Source: Dysidea avara
Lineage: Eukaryota; Porifera; Demospongiae; Dictyoceratida; Dysideidae
Assembly: GCF_963678975.1 (NCBI RefSeq)
Contig: NC_089279.1
Coordinates: 33,919,297 to 33,983,296 of the forward strand
Reading direction: 5' to 3'
DNA length: 64,000 bases
Under the pieces are notes generated by a model. The model made no database searches. It saw only the letters and a list, made by a program, of their open reading frames with translations, and had not been told where the DNA came from. Below, piece after piece: positions 57,841 through 64,000 of this stretch. The position numbers and the translations under genes were made by a program. Within the stretch, counting starts at the first letter, position 1, and the number at the start of each line of letters is the position of its first letter.

Positions 57841-58461
57841 CACCCTTATGTCGAAGGGTGTTGCATGGCATATAGATTAGAACTGAACATTATCATGGAA
57901 AAAGGATTATGAAATTGTTTCGTCTAAAGCCTACAAGTCACTTGGACACTTACGTAGAGTATTCAAAGATTTTATATAAATTTTCCCCGCCAGCACAAAA
58001 GGCATGTGTGCTGGACACAACTGATACAACAATAATTTGCATTGTCCTCATAGGCCAGAAAATCCCTTTACATATCATTAGTGTGATCTAAACTGTTATG
58101 CTAATCATGTACGTGTGTATTTGATTTTTCTTGGGGCTGATCCCCCTGGACACATCAGTACTTACTGGCTGTCCAGTATAATTAAAATAAAATAAAATAC
58201 TGCATGCTCCATATTGTGGAGACCATATTTGTTGAAAATAATTGAGAAGGTGCAAAGGCGTGTTACTAAATTTATACTCTCAGATTACACTTCAGACTAG
58301 ATCGGTATGTTGCCATTGATGTATATTATTTTACAAAATAGCTGACATCCTTTTTTTCATCAAATCACTTAATATTTTTATTTATTTATTAATTAGCAAT
58401 CATATGGCAGGGTTTTAACACTAATAAAACTCCAACAGATAAGTTTAATATCTTGAACTAT

Positions 58462-58492
<31 letters not shown>

Positions 58493-59780
58493 TAAGGCTT
58501 TTCAGCATGGTTACAACTACATACAGATACAGTGGTTATACATTCATGAAAACAATATTAGTCCATGCTGAGGGTCCACTAGCAACCTGTGCTAGTGGCC
58601 TGAGTATGTTACAAAAATTAATTACTTAACTACAGTAAGTTACTTATTTATTTAATTATAAATCAATTAGTATGTAACTACAAGAGATCAAAGTTCATGA
58701 CAAGATGATTGCTGACACAGTTACCACACGGACAGAGATAGTGATATTTGTGTGGTTCAGTAGAATTGAAGTTTGTGATAAAATGATTCCAGAGAAAAGA
58801 TTTGATGCGTCTTTTGATGGTTTCTATAGGCAAACTTATATCAATGATTGGTAGGAAATTCCAAAGGCGACAGATTCGGTTGAAATAAAAATGACGCTCT
58901 TTATTAGTAAAGGATATGTTGTGGTGTAGCTTGACTAAATTGGACCTTGTAGTACTATGGGAGAATGAAACGTAGAGGTTGATATTGAAGCTTGGAGTGG
59001 GATGTTTCAGGGAGTTGACAAAAAAGATTATGTCTTATATTTCAAAGATGTACATTAATGGAAGCAAATTGAGTTTTGTCAGCCGTGTTTTGTAGTCTGA
59101 AGAGAAGTCTTTTAAAATATATTTAGTTGCCCTACGTTGAAGTTGTTCAATTTTGGAGATGTCTTTTAAGAGATGAGGTCGCCACACTGGTGCACAGTAT
59201 AAGAGCTGCGATCTTACTAAGGATATATATAGTTTGAGCGCAACCGAAGGCACAATGGTTTTACAAAAGGTTCTACGTACAAGTCCCAGAGTCTTATAGG
59301 CTTTCTTTAGAATGTAGTCATGATGCTCGTTCCAATTGAGATTATCACTAATCAGGACACCTAGGCCTTTATGCAAATGGGAAGTGTTTATAGGATTGCC
59401 ATTGATGTTATAAGTGGATGTAAATTTACATTTAACGACAGATGGGTACTTTTAGAGGAATGAAATGACAAAAGAGATGTTGTGCTCCAATTTGATAAGC
59501 AGTTTAAATCATGTTGTAAGAGCTGCATGTCGCTTGGTACTTTGATATGTTTAAAGCATTTTGTATCATCTGCAAAAATAAAGATTTTACTGTAAGTAAT
59601 GGCACAGGAGATATCATTCATGTAAATAATGAATAATAAAGGACCAAGTATACTACCTTGAGGTACTCCTGATTTAACAGGGAGAAGATTGGAATTACAG
59701 CCATTAATTGATACAAATTGAGACCTATTAGTAACATATGCCAGAAACCATGACCAGAGTTCACCGCCAATGTCAACTTT
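58462..59780 (-). pseudogene. CR1-like LINE fragment inserted in the one above, minus strand
   Basis: Tail (TTTA)n at 58462-58492. On the minus strand it codes for LPLMYI, LQRRATKYILKDFSSDYKTR, RSQLLYCAPVWRPHLLKDI, GVLISDNLNWNEH, IFIFADDTKCF and a GPLLFIIYMNDI-like stretch, in broken frames. It belongs to the same family as the plus-strand remnant, so one family inserted into its own relative. Confidence 0.8.
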
Positions 59781-60078
59781 AATACTGGTTCTACTAGATC
59801 TTCTGGCACCAAACTACACCACAAGACAGCCCATACAAATGCAGCTATGAACTCCTTTTTTGACTACTTAGACTATGAAATTCTGCCAACAATTGATCAT
59901 ACACAATCATTAGCTGTAATAAAACAGAAATTGAAGAATTTTTTATGGAATCATTTCTTAGCAAACTTTGACAATTCGATTTGTTCTTCCCATTACATTT
60001 GTCCCTGTTCCTGTTGTTCCAAGAATCCTGCATCTAATAATTTTAGCCACTTGTAACTACATAATTATGTAGATGTTA

Positions 60079-60464
60079 TGCACTTGTCAATTTCATGCCC
60101 CACCCCCGGGGTGGGGGAATACAGGGGATTTGACAAATCATGGTGTCAAATTCCCCACTACTGGGACAAAATCGGCTGTCAAATCCCCACTATGTCCCCA
60201 CCCCCATAGTAGAGGATTTGAGAACACCTCAAGGATGACTAAACTCATATTTCATGCTTGCGACTAGTAATAAACCTACCCTGTAGCTAGTAAAATTATA
60301 GCAAGTGCAATTTTATTGTTTAGAAATTCAACTACCGAAAATCGGTCAGTGAATTGGACAACTGTCAATTGCCCCAGGGGTGGGGATAAGAAGCAATGTC
60401 AAATCCCCACCTGGGGTGTGGGGGCGCCCGGGGGTGGGGGTGGGGCATGAAATTGACAAGTGCA
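60079..60464. mobile_element. PIF/Harbinger-like MITE, 386 bp
   Basis: Ends TGCACTTGTCAATTTCATGC and its exact complement, flanked by TTA (60076-60078 and 60465-60467). Subterminal CCCCACCCCC blocks and repeated TGTCAAATCCCCAC strings. The 3-bp TTA duplication is the Harbinger hallmark. Non-coding. Confidence 0.9.
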
Positions 60465-60599
60465 TTAGTGTATAATTATTATTTAATGTGTGTTAGGCTA
60501 TCAGTGTAGGTCACTGGTAGACCCTCAGAATTACTATTCTGTAAAGTGTTATTATTATTATTGCTTCTTCAAGTAGCTATATAGCTACCAGCTAGTAGT

Positions 60600-62711
60600 C
60601 ATATAGGCGAACAGGGGGCGGGGGGGGTTGGCTCTTCTGCTGAAAAATAAAATTTGAAAAATGTTGGGGGAAAGTTGCAGTATATATAGATTGGCATTGT
60701 TATTTCTAGCATTTTTCATATTTTTAGCATGAATTTTAGGCTGTTTTCAAGCCTTCAAATTGTAAAAATCCTGCAGCTTCTGGGAGTTGACCCCCAGATC
60801 TCCCTAAACTTCTACTTTATTATAGCCATACAACAATATAGTATTATGCTGTTCCCTATACTATAATTATACTAATTGCCTCCCCCTCCCCATAGATCAG
60901 GTCTAGAACTGCCACTGCCAGTAGCTCAGCTAATGATCAGCAATAAGGTGTATGCAATATCAACTCAGTTACATGCATTATTTGTCAGTTCCAATTGAAT
61001 ATCTGATTGTTCTTAAATGAAAATTTGTAATAAAAAACTTTTTCTTTAAGCGTGTGATAAGGGAATGACAAAATGGGGGATTAAGGTATAAGCCAACTGT
61101 GACAAACTTGTTATTAAGTCCAGAAGAATGTAGCTAGCTACATAGAGGGAATTTGCAATCATGCTGTTAGTATATAGTAATATGTGCATTGATAATTCAG
61201 AAGTTCTGTATCAGCATTAGCCCAGCAGGAATGAAACCATTGGTAAGTTGCAACAGTATTACTGTTTGTATTGAATTTGTTATTACATAGCTAAAACAGA
61301 ATTGTATTAAATATAAAGATAAGGTTGGCAAAAAATGTTGCATTTCTGAGATTCGTATAATGCTCCTCCTGCCAAACTACCCTGCTATATAGTAAGACAT
61401 TAGTACTCTCCATCCACAGAATACACTAACTAATTAAAAGTGTAATAACTGCAGATGTCAAGTTGTAACTACCTATGATTTAACTGATGTGCGTAGTCAC
61501 AATGTTACATCTAGACTAGTAATTAGTCAAATGTTTTGTTTCATTTTTGTGCTTATCTATATGCATACGTATGCAATTTATTGCTGTGCATGCATGCTTG
61601 GGTATAAAATTTACTAAAAAGCTGCAGTAAAATAGTATTCTATCACACATAAAACTTAAGGTCAAACCATTAGATGAACCTTGGATCTTAAGCTATTAAA
61701 TGTAAATGTGTTCTGAGCTATTGGATATCAGCTTTTATGTATATAGTATGTACAGTACCTACAAACATAATTAAAATCATTTCCCAAATTTCATTGGTGA
61801 TGATTGAAAGGTAGCTACCACTGTTATAATAATTATTTTCAAATTATACCACCTCCACACACACTCCATTATGTGTATATATATATGAACTTTAAAAGCA
61901 GACTTTGTTTCAAACTACATGTATCATATAAATCCTCCATCCATTAATGTAAGCTATGTTGTTATTCAATGCTAACCAAAGTTCAACCTAAATTAATGGT
62001 ATGAAACATCAAATTAGGTTGTTGATGTTAATGTGTGTGTGTGTGTGGAAGACATCTTTTTGCAAATCCAGTCACATACTAGGAGCTGAATTGGTTACAT
62101 TTTATACATATATATGTCTTTTGAAGCCTGTATGGTGTCTCCAAGCACCTTGAGTAGGCACTGCATTCTGCACCTCCTACAACACTCAAGTTAACTTTGG
62201 TAAATGTGTCCGAGTCTGACAAAACCTGTATTATAGCCCAAAATACAAATGCTGGCTTAATATTGTGTATCTCCTTTTCTCTATAAGCTATAACAACTCT
62301 GTACAATTCAGAAAATTCTCCAGGGATATTTACCAGAGTGGTAAATATGTTACTTAGTTATCATGTTCAGAAAGAAAGTTATGAAACTTCAAACTTTAAA
62401 ATAGTAGTCAAAATTTGATGGGCTATATAAAACTGGTTTTGTCAGACCAGGTCACAAATATATTTTGCATGCAGCATAGTGGCTGTACTTATCTATATTT
62501 TGGAAGGCTAGATGCTCTTGGTTTGGCAAAATATTGCCAAATCTTCTTCCAATACAATTATATGGTATCATATCTAAACCATTTTCACTTCAAAGGCTCT
62601 TTGTCTATCTGGGTAACATCAAAGATAAAGGATTGAATATAAAAGTAGATAAAACATTAATGTAACACTGAAAGGAGAAGCTTAATGAGACTGAGCCTTG
62701 GTCACATAAAG
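60600..62711. other. No gene seen; possible MITE fragment at 60610-60920
   Basis: A G-rich start (CAGGGGGCGGGGGGGG) and a CCCCCTCCCC with CAGGTCTAGAACTGCCACTG end suggest a degenerate member of the CAGGGGCGG family. Beyond it there is about 1.8 kb of AT-rich sequence with only short frames. Confidence 0.4.
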
Positions 62712-63003
62712 GATAAGTATAAGAAAAATTAGGAATTTTAAACTAGAGTATAGGGACAATGTAGTACCACAATAAAACAAGCTGGATTGGAGTAATACGT
62801 AATTTCCAATTGATGTAAAACAATAAGAAGAAAATATCCCTATACTGTGCTGTGGGGATTGAAACACACAGTAGGGATATTTGCTTCTTATTGTTTACAG
62901 CAATTGGACATTACACACTACTCCAATCCAGTACCTTTTATTGTGGTACTATACATTGTCCCTACTCTAGTTTAAAATTCCTAAATTTTCTTATACTTGT
63001 TTG
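62712..63003. repeat. Long foldback palindrome, 292 bp
   Basis: AAGTATAAGAAAAATTAGG at the left and CCTAAATTTTCTTATACTT at the right begin arms of about 135 bp with few mismatches; both include TAGGGACAATGTA or its complement and CAATAAGAAG or its complement. The centre is near 62858. A foldback MITE or a hairpin RNA source. Confidence 0.88.
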
Positions 63004-63488
63004 TGAACTTTTTTCTGCAAGTTCATGACCACTAAACACTCTATAGCAATGCAAATTAATGTAACTGGATTTTTGAAAATTAACACTCATCTATATAGGA
63101 GCTGTGTATAGCCCTTAAATTTTTCACCCATTTAGCAGTGTTGGTGCTAACTATTGACCAGATTTTAAGTCATTAGTTTCCTTTAATCTGTGTGAAGCTA
63201 TGAATCATTAAAGTTGGCAAAATGGATGCGGGTGCAGGAAGACCCCTTTTCACAAAACTGGTCACATAAAGGACATGATAAGGTTGCTCAGTACACTCAG
63301 CAGAAGTTTATTCATATATACATTGTACTAGTAACACTCAATGAGTGTGCACACTTAGTAAGTGAGGTTGTGGCTGTTGAATGGCTGTGTGGCTGGAGCC
63401 TTACAGCCAGTTTCTGCTTCATCAAAGGAAAGTTTATGATTAACTATTATGGCAATCATTATAGCTTCATTTCAAAGTAGCATAAAAG

Positions 63489-63683
63489 GTTTCCATCACA
63501 TGTCACCTTCCACTAAACTGCAATGAGTATTACAAAGATAATGGCCTAACCACATGGCTACTGTCTCCTAAACATCAAAGCTTCTACATGATCACTTGCG
63601 GTTACTTAGCAGGTTTGATGCTGACACACTCCATGCTTGTCTACCCAACCACAAAATTGGGAGCCTACAACTGGTGTATGCAG
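63489..63683 (+). CDS. Possible internal host exon (65 codons), gene unknown
   Basis: An open frame lies between an AG at 63487-63488 and a strong donor CAG|GTATGTG at 63684, phase 0 on both sides. It encodes a stretch with SFYMITCGYLAGLMLTHSML and VYPTTKLGAYNW, which looks like part of a membrane protein. The sequence does not resemble any repeat of the window. The acceptor lacks a good pyrimidine tract and no neighbouring exon was found, so this could be chance or a decayed gene. I do not recognise the protein. Confidence 0.3.
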
Positions 63684-64000
63684 GTATGTGACTAACACAA
63701 TAACAGCCTTTAACTGATTCTTTCTATCCCTTTTAAATGTTGGTGAAAACATATAAGGATCTGAGCTAACAGTTTAACTTTCATCTGTTCAGTACATTTG
63801 CTCAGCTGTTACCTATGAAAAACTTTGACAGCTCTTTTGGTCACTAATAACTTATGAAATATTATTCATAATTGTTATATGTACATGCAAAATGGCATTG
63901 TCTGTCCATTCATAGAAATAATAGATATGATCCATGCCATGCAATTTTGGTGATTGTCTCATCTGCTACACTGTAGAAACAATTTTGTCATTTTAACAGT
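63684..64000. other. No gene seen
   Basis: If the preceding exon is real this is the start of its intron. No further signal before the window edge. Confidence 0.4.

Larger units (their letters stand above)
58206..60560 (+). pseudogene. CR1-like LINE remnant, plus strand, split by two insertions
   Basis: First piece 58206-58461 encodes CSILWRPYLLKIIEKVQRRV, TKFILSDYTSD then a stop, MLPLMYI and ADILFFIKSLN. The second (59780-60075) encodes KLHHKTAHTNA, NSFFDYLDYEILP and LKNFLWNHF, ending at a stop near 60053. The third (60465-60560) is the 3' UTR with (ATT)n. The gaps are a minus-strand LINE and a Harbinger-like MITE. Reading continues logically across both gaps. Confidence 0.75.

Overview
The window reads as animal nuclear DNA. 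It is AT-rich, holds one intron-containing TGF-beta superfamily ligand gene, and is otherwise filled with layered transposable elements. The ligand rules out a prokaryote, plant or fungus. The mix of repeats (CR1-like LINEs, RLE-type LINEs, TIR elements with a SWIM protein, long minisatellite-bearing repeats) would fit an early-branching metazoan such as a demosponge; that taxonomic guess is inference and was not tested. No rRNA gene, intact tRNA gene, CRISPR array, virus or bacterial operon was seen.

Layout. 0-3 kb: small MITEs and a dead copy of the ligand first exon. 3.1-12.4 kb: composite repeat A, made of a head, a 31-bp minisatellite and a palindromic tail. It is split by a MULE-like element (3737-6597) and by a second TIR element (6782-9357) that carries a multi-exon SWIM zinc-finger gene. 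12.9-14.1 kb: a MITE and a rearranged ligand pseudogene. 14.2-18.1 kb: duplicated upstream DNA and the two-exon TGF-beta gene. 19.1-23.3 kb: composite repeat B, the uninterrupted relative of A. 23.5-26.7 kb: a Harbinger-like MITE and three self-nested MITEs. 27.7-28.3 kb: another ligand remnant split by a hAT MITE. 28.9-33.3 kb: a nearly full-length two-ORF LINE. 34.8-37.5 kb: second MULE-like copy. 37.5-39.3 kb: RLE-type LINE on the minus strand. 39.4-51.2 kb: LINE fragments, a SINE-like tRNA head, small hAT elements and tandem repeats. 51.3-57.3 kb: a giant foldback element holding a TIR element, holding an RLE-type LINE, holding a MITE. 57.3-60.6 kb: LINE remnants nested in each other. 60.6-64 kb: mostly featureless, with a 290-bp palindrome and one possible host exon near the right edge.

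The clearest host function is the secreted ligand at 16328-17563: signal peptide, prodomain, dibasic cleavage site and seven-cysteine knot. Its locus has been copied several times inside this window; all other copies are broken. The main copy also shows a one-base break of frame at the end of exon 1, and one dead copy has the same phase offset there.

Paired copies of repeats allow empty-site comparisons that fix element ends and target duplications directly from sequence. Family names rest on motifs and duplication lengths read by eye, without any database search. Coordinates of TIR elements with stated duplications should be exact to a base or two; LINE 5' ends and degenerate repeats are approximate.
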